DNA of 64,000 nucleotides from Parafrankia sp041008525 (GTDB taxonomy: Bacteria; Actinomycetota; Actinomycetes; Frankiales; Frankiaceae), in contig NZ_JBFLUG010000032.1 in NCBI RefSeq assembly GCF_041008525.1, positions 1 through 64,000 of the forward strand. The letters run 5' to 3'. Of the stretch, positions 54,881-63,276 are shown piece by piece. The first letter of the stretch is position 1. Every line of letters begins with the position of its first letter. Under the pieces are notes generated by a model that saw nothing but the letters and a program-made list of their open reading frames with translations, was not told the origin of the DNA and searched no databases. The translations under genes were made by a program, and so were the position numbers.

Positions 54881-56262
54881 GCCGACCCGGCGGCTCCACC
54901 GGGACGGGCGGCACAGGCGGAGGTTCGTGGGCCGAGCCGCACGGCTCCTGGGCCACTGCCGAACGGACGGTGCTGCGGCGGGCCAGGTTCCGTATCGGGG
55001 TCCTGGTCGGCGTGCTGATCACCCTGCTCGTCGCGCTGGTGAGCTGGGTCGCGTACATGGTGCTGGTCCACGCCCAGAACGAGCAGATCGATCGGGAACT
55101 GCGCTACACCCTCAGCTACGGGACGCCCACGGCACCGCCGGTCTGCGCGTGGCTGTTCGCCCTCGACGACGGGCGGGTCACGGCCGGCCCGGTGCCGGCC
55201 CCGCCCGGCTTCCCGCTACGGGCCGATCTGGACGCCGCCGTCGCCTCCCGTATGACGACGGAACGCGCGGTGAGCCGCAACGGGACCAGGTACGTGATCC
55301 GTACCCAGGCCCGCGGCGACGGCGCCGTCCAGGCCGTCTTCGACACCCGCTACCAGCTCTCCGACCGCCGGCACCTGCTGATCGCCCTGCTGGTCACCTC
55401 GTCCGGCTCCGTCCTCGCCGCGATCGTGGCCGGTACGGCCGTGAGCCGCCGCGCAGTCGCCCCACTCGCCGAGGCCCTGGCCACCCAGCGCCGGTTCGTC
55501 ACCGATGCCAGCCACGAGCTGCGCACCCCCATCACCGTGGCCTACACCCGGGTACAGGTCCTCATCCGGCGGGGCGCGGCCAGCGGACTTCCCGCCGACC
55601 ACCGCAAGGGGCTGGAACAGCTCGCGGCGACCGTGCGCAGGCTCGGCGAGATCGTCGACGACCTGCTGCTGTCAGCCCGCCTCGTGGGCAGCGCGGCCGA
55701 ACCTGTCCGGGAGCCGGTCGACCTGGTCGGGGTCGTCGAGGCGGCGGTGGCGGCCAAAGCCGACCGCCTCGCCGAACAGACCGTGACGCTGGAGTTCCAG
55801 CGCCCCGCCGGACCACTGTTCGTCGACGGCGTCGCGTCGGCGCTGCGCCGCGCGGTGGACGAGCTGCTGACGAACGCCGGCAACCATTCCCCGGCCGGCG
55901 GGCACATCGTGCTGGCCCTCGGCCGCGCGCAGCGCGGCAGGTGGATCGAGCTGACCGTCACCGACAACGGGGACGGTTTCGACCCCGCCGCGGCCGAGCG
56001 CCTCTTCGACCGCTTCTACCGCGGCCCCGGCGGCCGGGAGCGCCGTTCCGGGCTGGGCCTCGGCCTGGCGCTGATGCGCGAGGTGGTGACGGGTCATCGC
56101 GGCACCATCGAGGCCGTCGGACGGCCCGGGCAGGGTGCCACCTTCACGCTCCGGCTGCCGGAGTCCACCGACACGGCTGCGGCTGCGGGTGCCGCTGCGG
56201 GTGCGGGTGCCGCTGCGGGTGCGGGTGCCGCTGCGGGTGCGGGTCCGCGGCGCGAGGCGTAG
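54877..56262 (+). CDS. OmpR-type partner sensor histidine kinase
   Basis: A 461-residue membrane kinase. One membrane segment lies at about 46-66 (IGVLVGVLITLLVALVSWVA), an extracytoplasmic loop of about 110 residues follows, then a second segment near 175-195. A short HAMP-like stretch precedes the HisKA motif FVTDASHELRTPITV and HATPase (DELLTNAGNHSPAGG, VTDNGDGFDPAAAERLFDRFYRGPGG, GLGLALMREVV). The C-terminal tail is an Ala/Gly run encoded by three copies of an 18-bp unit. Partner of the preceding regulator. Confidence 0.92.
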   Translation: MSRPGGSTGTGGTGGGSWAEPHGSWATAERTVLRRARFRIGVLVGVLITLLVALVSWVAYMVLVHAQNEQIDRELRYTLSYGTPTAPPVCAWLFALDDGRVTAGPVPAPPGFPLRADLDAAVASRMTTERAVSRNGTRYVIRTQARGDGAVQAVFDTRYQLSDRRHLLIALLVTSSGSVLAAIVAGTAVSRRAVAPLAEALATQRRFVTDASHELRTPITVAYTRVQVLIRRGAASGLPADHRKGLEQLAATVRRLGEIVDDLLLSARLVGSAAEPVREPVDLVGVVEAAVAAKADRLAEQTVTLEFQRPAGPLFVDGVASALRRAVDELLTNAGNHSPAGGHIVLALGRAQRGRWIELTVTDNGDGFDPAAAERLFDRFYRGPGGRERRSGLGLGLALMREVVTGHRGTIEAVGRPGQGATFTLRLPESTDTAAAAGAAAGAGAAAGAGAAAGAGPRREA

Positions 56263-56303
56263 CGGGCGTCAGGGGCTCAGGGCGTCAGGGCGTCAGGGCG
56301 TCA
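56191..56303. repeat. Tandem repeats at the kinase/ammonia-lyase junction
   Basis: An 18-bp unit GCCGCTGCGGGTGCGGGT occurs three times in tandem (56191-56244) and encodes the Ala/Gly tail of the kinase. About 30 bp on, GGGCGTCAG-type 9-bp units repeat about four times (56274-56303), running into the ammonia-lyase stop region. Confidence 0.85.
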
Positions 56304-57783
56304 GCGGAGCGATCACCTCGGCAGCGGTGCGGACGTCGGCGTCGAGCGGGCGGTCCGGGTCGACGGGCGGCACCGCCGCCGCGAGCGCGTCGAGGACGTC
56401 CGCGCACCCGGGCGCGGTGGGGCGGCGGGAACCCACGTGCAGCGCCTGCCGCAGCCCCAGGGCGAGCGAGCCGCACAGCAGGCGGAGCAGCCCGGCGACC
56501 TCGTGGGCCCGCAGGGCAGCCTGGGTGCCGAACGGCACGACGTCCTGGTTGTGCAGGTTGGTCGGCAGGCTCTGCATGCTGGCAGGCACCGCGGCACGGC
56601 GGATCTCGGCGACGAACGCGGTGGTCGCCAGCTGCACCCCCTGCAGGCCGTGCTGGCGACCGGGGCCTGCCGCGAGCATGGGCGGGAGCCCCCCGTTGCG
56701 GGCCGGGTCGACGAGCAGGTCAAGCTGCCGCTCGACCAGGTTGCCCAGCTGGGCGGTGACCATGGCCAGGACGTCGGCGGCGAACGCGGCCGGCTGCCCG
56801 AAGAAGTTCCCGCCGTGCACGACCGCGTTGTCCGCCGGGAAGAACAGCGGGTTGTCGCTGACGCTGCGCAGGTCCGCGGCGACGACACCGTCCACGTAGC
56901 GCAGCGCGTCCTCGGCGGCACCCAGCAGCTGCGGCGAGCAGCGGATGCTGTAGGGCTCCTGCAGCGCACGCTGGCCGGACGGGCTGGCGCCCGCGAGCGT
57001 CCGGCGCATGTCCGCGGCGATCGCAGCCGCCCCGGGATGGGCGTAGGCGGCGATCAGGCGCGGGTCGAGGAACTGCGGGTCGGCGCCGAGCAGGTCGACC
57101 AGCAGGCAGGTGAGCGTCCCACTCGCCCGCAGCGACGCACGCACGCTGGCCAGGGCCAGGGCGAGTGCGGCCGTGGTGAGCGACGTCCCGTTGACGAGGG
57201 CGAGCGCGTCCCGGCCGTCGAGCCCGAGCGGGGCGAGCCCGGCCTCGTCGAGAGCCCGCGCCGCCGGCATCCGCACGCCGCCGAGGTAGGCCGCGCCGCG
57301 GCCGCGCAGCGCCTGCGCGGCGTAGGCGAGCGGTATCAGGTCCCCGCTCGCGCCGACCGAGCCGTACCGCGGCACGGCGGGCACGAAGGTCGTCGCGAAC
57401 ATCGCCGCGAGGCCGTCGACGACGTGCGCCGACACCCCGGACGCGCCCTGGGCCAGCGACCACGCCCGGACCAGCAGCGCCGCCCGCACGATGTCGGGGG
57501 GCAGGTCCGGGCCCTGCCCGGCGCCGAGGTGGGCAAGGGTGTTGTCGCACTGGTCCGCCTCGTCGTCCCGCCCGGCGAACCCGACCAGCGCCCCGAAGCC
57601 GGTCGTCGCCCCGTAGACGGGGCGGTCCTCCTCCCGCAGCACCTCGCGCAGGAAGAGCCGGCCACGCTCGACCTCGCTGCGCACAGCTGAGCCGACCTGC
57701 ACCTTCAGCGGCCCGCGGGCCCGGGCCAGGTCGGTGCCGGACAGCGGCACGGCAAGATCAACAACCTTCTCGGTGGCGAGCAC
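56293..57783 (-). CDS. MIO-type aromatic amino-acid ammonia-lyase/aminomutase, likely tyrosine-specific
   Basis: About 496 residues. The self-cyclising Ala145-Ser146-Gly147 (GSVGASGDLIPLAY) makes the MIO cofactor. Tyr57 lies in VYGATTGFG. The specificity pair is His85-Leu86 (NTLAHLGAG), spaced 60 residues from the MIO Ala exactly as His89-Leu90 is in Rhodobacter tyrosine ammonia-lyase; phenylalanine and histidine enzymes have other residues there. So p-coumarate, or beta-tyrosine if it is an aminomutase, is the predicted product. GTG 57783 is favoured; upstream codons are unlike the family. It diverges from the second FOXRED2-like gene across a palindrome-bearing 64 bp. Confidence 0.85.
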   Translation of the reverse strand: MLATEKVVDLAVPLSGTDLARARGPLKVQVGSAVRSEVERGRLFLREVLREEDRPVYGATTGFGALVGFAGRDDEADQCDNTLAHLGAGQGPDLPPDIVRAALLVRAWSLAQGASGVSAHVVDGLAAMFATTFVPAVPRYGSVGASGDLIPLAYAAQALRGRGAAYLGGVRMPAARALDEAGLAPLGLDGRDALALVNGTSLTTAALALALASVRASLRASGTLTCLLVDLLGADPQFLDPRLIAAYAHPGAAAIAADMRRTLAGASPSGQRALQEPYSIRCSPQLLGAAEDALRYVDGVVAADLRSVSDNPLFFPADNAVVHGGNFFGQPAAFAADVLAMVTAQLGNLVERQLDLLVDPARNGGLPPMLAAGPGRQHGLQGVQLATTAFVAEIRRAAVPASMQSLPTNLHNQDVVPFGTQAALRAHEVAGLLRLLCGSLALGLRQALHVGSRRPTAPGCADVLDALAAAVPPVDPDRPLDADVRTAAEVIAPLTP

Positions 57784-57790
57784 GTCTGAA

Positions 57791-57821
57791 GACCCTAGGG
57801 TCGGTTTCTCAGAGTGTTCTG
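57791..57821. promoter_or_regulatory. Palindromic elements in the divergent ammonia-lyase / flavoprotein promoter
   Basis: GACCCTAGGGTC (57791-57802) is a perfect 12-bp dyad, 8 nt upstream of the ammonia-lyase start. CAGA-N4-TCTG lies at 57810-57821. Only 64 bp separate the two starts, so a protein bound here could control both. Confidence 0.55.
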
Positions 57822-57847
57822 AACTTGCCCAGGTACCTTCCGAAAGC

Positions 57848-59437
57848 ATGAGGCACGACTACCTGATCATCGGTTCGGGTCCAGCCGGGTTGCAGCTCGC
57901 CGCCTTGTTGGAGCGCGGTGGTCACGACTATGTCGTTCTGGAACGCGGAGCCGGCCCGGGAACGTTCTTCGAGACCTACCCACGGCACCGCCAACTTATC
58001 TCCATCAACAAGGTGCACACTGGGCTCGACGACCCGGAAATGCGCATGCGGATGGACTGGAACTCGCTGTTGAGCGAGAACTCCGAGCTGCTGTTCACCC
58101 GGTACAGCAAGCGATACTTCCCGCAGGCGGCGGATCTCATCCGCTATCTGGCCGACTTCGCCGCGGCGACCGGTGCGCGGGTGCGCTACGACACCGAGGT
58201 CGTGCGGATCGCCCGGGACGACGACGGTTTCGTCGTGGTGGACCAGACCGGCGAGGAATGGCGCTGCCGCCGGCTCGTCGTCGCCACCGGCGTCTCGCAG
58301 CTGCACGTCCCGCCCATTCCCGGTATCGAGACCGCGGAGCGGTACGACACCTTCGACACCGATCCGGAGTCGTTCGTCGACCAGCGGGTTCTCATCATCG
58401 GCAAGGGCAACTCGGGCTTCGAGACCGCTGACGCGCTGGTGGAGACGGCGGCCGTCATCCACGTCGCCGGGCCGCACTCGATCAGGCTCGCCTGGCAGTC
58501 CCACTACGTGGGGCACCTCCGCGCGGTGAACAACAACTTCCTCGACACCTACCAGCTCAAGTCCCAGAACGCCGTCCTCGACGGCACTGTCGAGAGCATC
58601 GAGCGACTTCCCGACGGCCGTTACCGGGTGATGTTCCGGTACGCCCGATCGGTGGAGGCGCTGCGGGAGATCTTCTATGACCGGGTGATCGCCTGCACCG
58701 GCTTCCGTTTCGACGCCTCCGTGTTCGCCGAGAACTGCCGCCCCACGCTGGTCATCAACGACCGCTTCCCCGAGCAGACGGCGGCGTACGAGTCGACCAA
58801 CGTCCCCGGCCTGTACTTCGCCGGCACACTCACCCAGCAGCGTGACTTCAAGAGGTCCACCAGCGGCTTCATCCACGGCTTCCGTTACGGCACCCGGGCG
58901 CTGTACCGCGTTCTCGCCGCCCGCCATCACGGCGCGCCGTGGCCGGCCGAGCAGCTTGATCCGTCCGCGGACGCGGTCAGCGACGCCATCATCGCCCGGG
59001 TGAACCGCTCGTCCGCGCTGTGGCAGCAGTTCGGGGTGATCGGCGACGTCGTCACGGTGGACGGCTCCCGTGCGCTGTACCACGAGGAGGTCCCGGTTCC
59101 GTACGCCACCGGAGGCGGACTCGCCGGTGATGGACCTGCCGGTGACGCCGGGAGCGGGGGCGGCCCCCGGCACATGTTCGTCATCACGCTCGAGTACGGG
59201 CCGGACCACGACAGCGTCGACCCGTTCGACATCTCCGTGCCGCGCGTCGCCGAGAACGACGCGGCCAACGCGCACGACGCCAGCTACCTGCACCCGGTGG
59301 TGCGCTGGTACGTCGACGGCGTGGCGGCGGGCATCCACCATCTCGCCGAGAACCTCGAGAACGAGTGGAACCTGCCGGCGGTGCACCAGCAGCCCCTCGC
59401 CGCCTTCCTCAAGGAAAGCCTTGCCCACGCCAGCTGA
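57848..59437 (+). CDS. FOXRED2/ERFAD-like FAD-dependent oxidoreductase, copy 2
   Basis: A 529-residue paralogue of the gene at 48922. It shares GSGPAG (FAD), LIIGKGNSGFETAD, DWNSLL, YFPQAADLIRYL, SHYVGHLRAVNNNF and the C-terminal VTLEYGPDHD and HHLAENLENEW blocks. It differs by a Gly-rich insert of about 24 residues (near 420-445) encoded by GC-rich DNA. ATG 57848 lies in the divergent promoter with no strong ribosome site. Its end overlaps the ligase gene by 17 nt. The two copies may act on successive intermediates, but nothing fixes their substrates. Confidence 0.83.
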   Translation: MRHDYLIIGSGPAGLQLAALLERGGHDYVVLERGAGPGTFFETYPRHRQLISINKVHTGLDDPEMRMRMDWNSLLSENSELLFTRYSKRYFPQAADLIRYLADFAAATGARVRYDTEVVRIARDDDGFVVVDQTGEEWRCRRLVVATGVSQLHVPPIPGIETAERYDTFDTDPESFVDQRVLIIGKGNSGFETADALVETAAVIHVAGPHSIRLAWQSHYVGHLRAVNNNFLDTYQLKSQNAVLDGTVESIERLPDGRYRVMFRYARSVEALREIFYDRVIACTGFRFDASVFAENCRPTLVINDRFPEQTAAYESTNVPGLYFAGTLTQQRDFKRSTSGFIHGFRYGTRALYRVLAARHHGAPWPAEQLDPSADAVSDAIIARVNRSSALWQQFGVIGDVVTVDGSRALYHEEVPVPYATGGGLAGDGPAGDAGSGGGPRHMFVITLEYGPDHDSVDPFDISVPRVAENDAANAHDASYLHPVVRWYVDGVAAGIHHLAENLENEWNLPAVHQQPLAAFLKESLAHAS

Positions 59438-60986
59438 CTCACCCGCCCGCCGCACCACGCCGGCCCCCTATCCTCGGGCGGTCCTGGACCTGCTGGAGGA
59501 GGCCGGGCACCGTCCCGTCTTCGAGCACGGCACCCGTGTCGTCACCGGCGCGGACATGCTCGGCCTCATCCGGCGGATCTCCTCCGGGCTGCGGCTCGCG
59601 GGAGTGCGCCCCGGCGACGGCCTCGCGCTGCTGCTCGGGGTGAACCCCGAGGCGCTCGCGACGATCCTCGCCGGTCATGTCGTCGGCGCCCGGGTCGTCG
59701 GCGTACGTGCCGGACTGCCAGACGGCCAGCTGCGGCACGTCCTCGGCCAGGACATCGCAGCCGTCGTCACCGACCGCCCGGCCACTGTTCGCCCGACCAT
59801 CGGCAGCCGGACCATCGGCAGCCCGACCGCCGGCGCGGCCGCCCAGCTCTCGGTCACCGGGCTGCTGGTCACCGGCAGGGACGGGGGTGAGAACGCCGCC
59901 TCGGTGCGGCTGTCCGGGCGGTCCGGTGACGTCGCGAGGCTCACCCACACGAGCGGCAGTACCGGCCTTCCGAAGGCGTGCGCGCAGACCTACGCCGCCC
60001 TGGGCGCCGCCTGGACCGCACGGCCGGCGGCGTGGCCGCCCGCGATCCGCGAACTGGCCTCCCGGCTCCAGCGCTTCCTCGTCTTCGGGTCGCTGGGCAG
60101 CCAGGTGATGATGGAGTACGGCGTGCTGACCCTCGCCGCGGGCGGCACGCTGGTCGTCGCCGACCCGCCGGCGATGCCCGAGGCGATCGTGCGGCACCGC
60201 GCGACCGCGAGCGTGATGACCGTGGCCCGCCTGTACCGCCTCGTCGCCGACCAGCGGCGCGCGCCGGCCGACCTGAGCACCCTGCGTGCGCTGATGGTCT
60301 CCGGTTCGCCGCTGGAGCCCGCCCGGCTGCGCGAGGCGCTCGATGTGCTCGGCCCCGTGGTCTTCCACGGCTACGGCCAGACCGAGGCAGGCACGATCTC
60401 GATGGCCACCCCGTTCGACGTCCCCGGCTCGGTCGGGTTCCCGCCGGAGGCGGTGGACGTCCAGGTACGGGCCTCCGACGGCACGCCGCTGCCCGCCGGG
60501 GAGTCAGGTGAGCTGTTCGTCCGCACTCCCGCGCAGGCGGTGGGCTACTGGGCGGACCCCGCGCAGACCGCGGAGGTCTTCACGGACGGCTGGGTACGCA
60601 CCCGCGACCTCGGCCACCTCGACGCCGACGGCCGCCTGTACCTCTCCGGGCGGACGAGGGACGTCATCATCGTCAACGCCGGCCTGCACTACGCCGGGCC
60701 GATCGAACGCCTGCTCGCCACCCACCCCGACGTGGCCGAGGCCTACGTCGTCGGCGCCCCGGACGAGAACACCGGCGAGGCGGTGCACGCCTTCGTCGTG
60801 CCGGTGGCCGGCCGCGATCCCGACCCCGCCGCGCTGCGGACGCTGGTCACCACCCACCTCGGTGCCGACTGCGCACCCGCCACGATCACCACGATCGACG
60901 AGGCCCCCCTGGCACCCAGCGGGAAACCGGACAAGCGCCTGCTCCGACCCACGCATGCCCAGCCGACAGGAGTCGGCCCCGCCTGA
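59421..60986 (+). CDS. Acyl-CoA/AMP ligase (ANL superfamily)
   Basis: A 521-residue adenylate-forming enzyme. The P-loop TSGSTGLPK is at 177-185, GYGQTEAG follows, and the C-terminal catalytic Lys502 is in APSGKPDK. YLSGRTRDVIIVNAGLHY is the hinge region. It would activate a carboxylic acid as adenylate and probably as CoA thioester; p-coumarate from the nearby lyase is a natural candidate. The start TTG 59421 has AAGGA 5-6 nt upstream and lies inside the flavoprotein gene, so the two are co-translated. No carrier protein domain is attached. Confidence 0.87.
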   Translation: MPTPADSPARRTTPAPYPRAVLDLLEEAGHRPVFEHGTRVVTGADMLGLIRRISSGLRLAGVRPGDGLALLLGVNPEALATILAGHVVGARVVGVRAGLPDGQLRHVLGQDIAAVVTDRPATVRPTIGSRTIGSPTAGAAAQLSVTGLLVTGRDGGENAASVRLSGRSGDVARLTHTSGSTGLPKACAQTYAALGAAWTARPAAWPPAIRELASRLQRFLVFGSLGSQVMMEYGVLTLAAGGTLVVADPPAMPEAIVRHRATASVMTVARLYRLVADQRRAPADLSTLRALMVSGSPLEPARLREALDVLGPVVFHGYGQTEAGTISMATPFDVPGSVGFPPEAVDVQVRASDGTPLPAGESGELFVRTPAQAVGYWADPAQTAEVFTDGWVRTRDLGHLDADGRLYLSGRTRDVIIVNAGLHYAGPIERLLATHPDVAEAYVVGAPDENTGEAVHAFVVPVAGRDPDPAALRTLVTTHLGADCAPATITTIDEAPLAPSGKPDKRLLRPTHAQPTGVGPA

Positions 60987-60989
60987 CTC

Positions 60990-61042
60990 GAGCTCTGCAG
61001 TGAGCTCTGCAGTGCTCGGCTTCCGAGCACTGCAGAGCTCGA
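60990..61042. terminator. Bidirectional hairpin terminator with internal duplication
   Basis: An 18-bp perfect stem at 61002-61019 pairs with 61023-61040 around a CTT loop. The 12-bp block GAGCTCTGCAGT occurs twice in tandem (60990-61001, 61002-61013), giving an alternative stem, 60988-61002 with 61028-61042. It lies between convergent ligase and serC genes. Confidence 0.85.
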
Positions 61043-61064
61043 CCCGGCGCTGCCGGCGCTGTTG

Positions 61065-62189
61065 TCAGAGGCGCTCGACCACGTGGTCGATGGCGCTGGT
61101 GAGGGTCTCGACGTCCGACGGCTCGATCGCCGGGAAGCAGGCGACGCGGAGCTGGTTGCGGCCCAGCTTGCGGTAGGGCTCGACGTCGACGACGCCGTTG
61201 GCACGCAGCACCTTGGCGACGGCGGCGGCGTCCACACCCTCGAAGTCGATGGTGACGACGACCTGCGAGCGCTGCGCCGGGTCGGCGACGAACGGTGTCG
61301 TGTAGGTGGTCTTCTCGGCCCAGTTGTAGAGGATCGAGGAGGACTCGGCGGTGCGGCGCACGGCCCAGTCCAGGCCGCCCTGCCCGAGCATCCAGTCGAG
61401 CTGGTCGGCGAACAGGAACAGGGTGGACACGGCCGGGGTGTTGTACGTCTGGTCCTTGGTGCTGTTGTCCAGCGCCGTCGTCAGGTCCAGGAACGGCGGG
61501 ATCCACCGGTCGGTGGCCGCGATCTCACCGAGCCGGGCCAGCGCGGCCGGCGACATGAGGGCCGCCCAGAGGCCACCGTCGGAGGCGAAGCACTTCTGCG
61601 GGGCGAAGTAGTAGACGTCCACCTCGGTCAGGTCGACGGGCAGGCCGCCGGCGCCGGAGGTGGCGTCCACCAGGTGCAGCGCGCCCGCGTCGGCACCCAC
61701 CGGACGCCGCACCGGGCGGGCGACACCGGTCGAGGTCTCGTTGTGCGGGGTGGCGTAGACGTCGATGCCCGTCTCGGGAGCCCAGTCGGGGTGGGTGCCC
61801 GGCTCGGACTTCACGACCGACGGGTCGGCCAGGAACGGGGCGCCCTTCGTCGTGTCGGCGAACTTTCCGCCGAACTCGCCGAAAACGAGGTGCTGTGAGC
61901 GTTCCCGCACCAGGTTGAAGGCGGCGGCGTCCCAGAACGCGGTGGCGCCCCCGATACCGAGGACCACTTCGTAGCCCTCGGGCAGCGAGAACAGGTCGGC
62001 GAGCCCCGAACGGACCCGTGCGACGAGGTTCTTCACCGGCTTCTGCCGGTGTGACGTGCCGAGCAGCGACGACCCGCTGGCGGCGAGTGACTCCAACGCC
62101 TCGACGCGGACCTTGGACGGGCCGCAGCCGAAGCGACCGTCGACCGGCCGCAGCGACTCGGGCAGGACGATCGTCGGAGCGTCAGGCAT
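61065..62189 (-). CDS. serC: Phosphoserine aminotransferase
   Basis: A 374-residue class-V aminotransferase of the actinobacterial SerC type. FGCGPSKVR at the N-terminus, GIGGATAFWDAAAFNL, HNETSTGVARPVRRP, and VYYFAPQKCFASDGGLW with the PLP lysine are present. It makes 3-phosphoserine and acts in vitamin B6 synthesis. ATG 62189 has GGGGGA 5 nt upstream. It overlaps the citrate synthase gene by 8 bp, so the two form an operon. Confidence 0.95.
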   Translation of the reverse strand: MPDAPTIVLPESLRPVDGRFGCGPSKVRVEALESLAASGSSLLGTSHRQKPVKNLVARVRSGLADLFSLPEGYEVVLGIGGATAFWDAAAFNLVRERSQHLVFGEFGGKFADTTKGAPFLADPSVVKSEPGTHPDWAPETGIDVYATPHNETSTGVARPVRRPVGADAGALHLVDATSGAGGLPVDLTEVDVYYFAPQKCFASDGGLWAALMSPAALARLGEIAATDRWIPPFLDLTTALDNSTKDQTYNTPAVSTLFLFADQLDWMLGQGGLDWAVRRTAESSSILYNWAEKTTYTTPFVADPAQRSQVVVTIDFEGVDAAAVAKVLRANGVVDVEPYRKLGRNQLRVACFPAIEPSDVETLTSAIDHVVERL

Positions 62190-63276
62190 TGACATCCCCC
62201 AGCGGCCGCGGTGCGGGGCCGATGTAGCGGGCGGACGGACGGATGAGCCGGCCGGTGCGCTTCTGCTCCAGGACGTGAGCGCTCCAGCCCGCGGTGCGGG
62301 CACACGTGAACATGGACGTGAACATATGGGCCGGCACCTCGGCGAAGTCCAGCACCACGGCCGACCAGAACTCGACGTTCGTCCGCAGCGGGCGGTCCGG
62401 GTACCGGTTCGTCAGCTCCTCGATGGCCGCCGCCTCCAGTGCCTCGGCCACCTCGTAGCGGTCCGAGCCCAGATCACGGGCGGTGCGGCGGAGCACGCGG
62501 GCGCGCGGGTCCTCGGCACGGTAGACCCGGTGCCCGAAGCCCATCAGGCGCTCCTTGCGGTCCAGGGCCGCCCGGACGTACCCGGCGGGGTCACCGGTGC
62601 GCTCCACCTCGTCGAGCATGGCGAGGACGCGTGACGGCGCGCCGCCGTGCAGCGGACCGGACAGGGCGCCCACGGCGGCCGACAGCGCCGCGGCGGCATC
62701 CGCGCCGGTGGAGGCGACCACCCGGGAGGTGAAGGTGGAGGCGTTCATGCCGTGCTCGGCGGCGGACACCCAGTAGGCGTCGACAGCCTGCACGTGCTTG
62801 GGGTCGGGCTCGCCGCGCCAGCGGATCATGAACCGCTCGGTGATGGTGCGGGCGCGGTCCACCTCCTTCTGCGGAACAGCGGGCTGCCCGAGACCGCGGG
62901 CGGACTGCGCGACGAAGGACAGGGCCATGACGGAGGCCCGGGCCAGGTCGTCCCGCGCCTGCTGGGCGGTGATGTCGATCAGCTGGCCGAAGCCCCAGAA
63001 CGGCGCGAGCATCGCCAGCGCGCTCTGGACGTCGACTCTTATATCCCCGGAGTGCACCGGCACCGGGAACGGTTCGGCGGGCGGCAGGCCCGGCTCGAAC
63101 GCCCCGTCGACGAGGAGGCCCCAGACGTGACCGTAGTCGACCTTGCCGACGAGGTCCTCGATGTCGACGCCGCGGTAGCGCAGCGCGCTGCCTTCCTTGT
63201 CCGGCTCGGCGATCTCGGTCTCAAAGGCGATGACGCCTTCCAGCCCCGGCTTGAAATCGCTTGTCTTCTCGGCCAT
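62182..63276 (-). CDS. Citrate synthase 2 / 2-methylcitrate synthase-like
   Basis: A 364-residue short citrate synthase lacking the N-terminal domain of the larger enzyme at 47.4 kb. FETEIAEPDKEGSALRYRGVDIEDL begins the core, AAEHGMNASTFTSRV and SGPLHGGAPSRV give the conserved His residues, and GFGHRVYRAEDPRA the third. Related short enzymes act as citrate or 2-methylcitrate synthases; I cannot tell which. ATG 63276 is chosen over a longer Arg-rich extension. First gene of an operon with serC, and divergent from pdxH. Confidence 0.87.
   Translation of the reverse strand: MAEKTSDFKPGLEGVIAFETEIAEPDKEGSALRYRGVDIEDLVGKVDYGHVWGLLVDGAFEPGLPPAEPFPVPVHSGDIRVDVQSALAMLAPFWGFGQLIDITAQQARDDLARASVMALSFVAQSARGLGQPAVPQKEVDRARTITERFMIRWRGEPDPKHVQAVDAYWVSAAEHGMNASTFTSRVVASTGADAAAALSAAVGALSGPLHGGAPSRVLAMLDEVERTGDPAGYVRAALDRKERLMGFGHRVYRAEDPRARVLRRTARDLGSDRYEVAEALEAAAIEELTNRYPDRPLRTNVEFWSAVVLDFAEVPAHMFTSMFTCARTAGWSAHVLEQKRTGRLIRPSARYIGPAPRPLGDVNA

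Noticed and set aside
48922..60986. Photoactive-yellow-protein chromophore pathway (TAL plus p-coumarate ligase)
   Set aside because: The lyase and ligase would fit, but no PYP gene is present and the P450, oxidase and duplicated flavoproteins have no place in that pathway.
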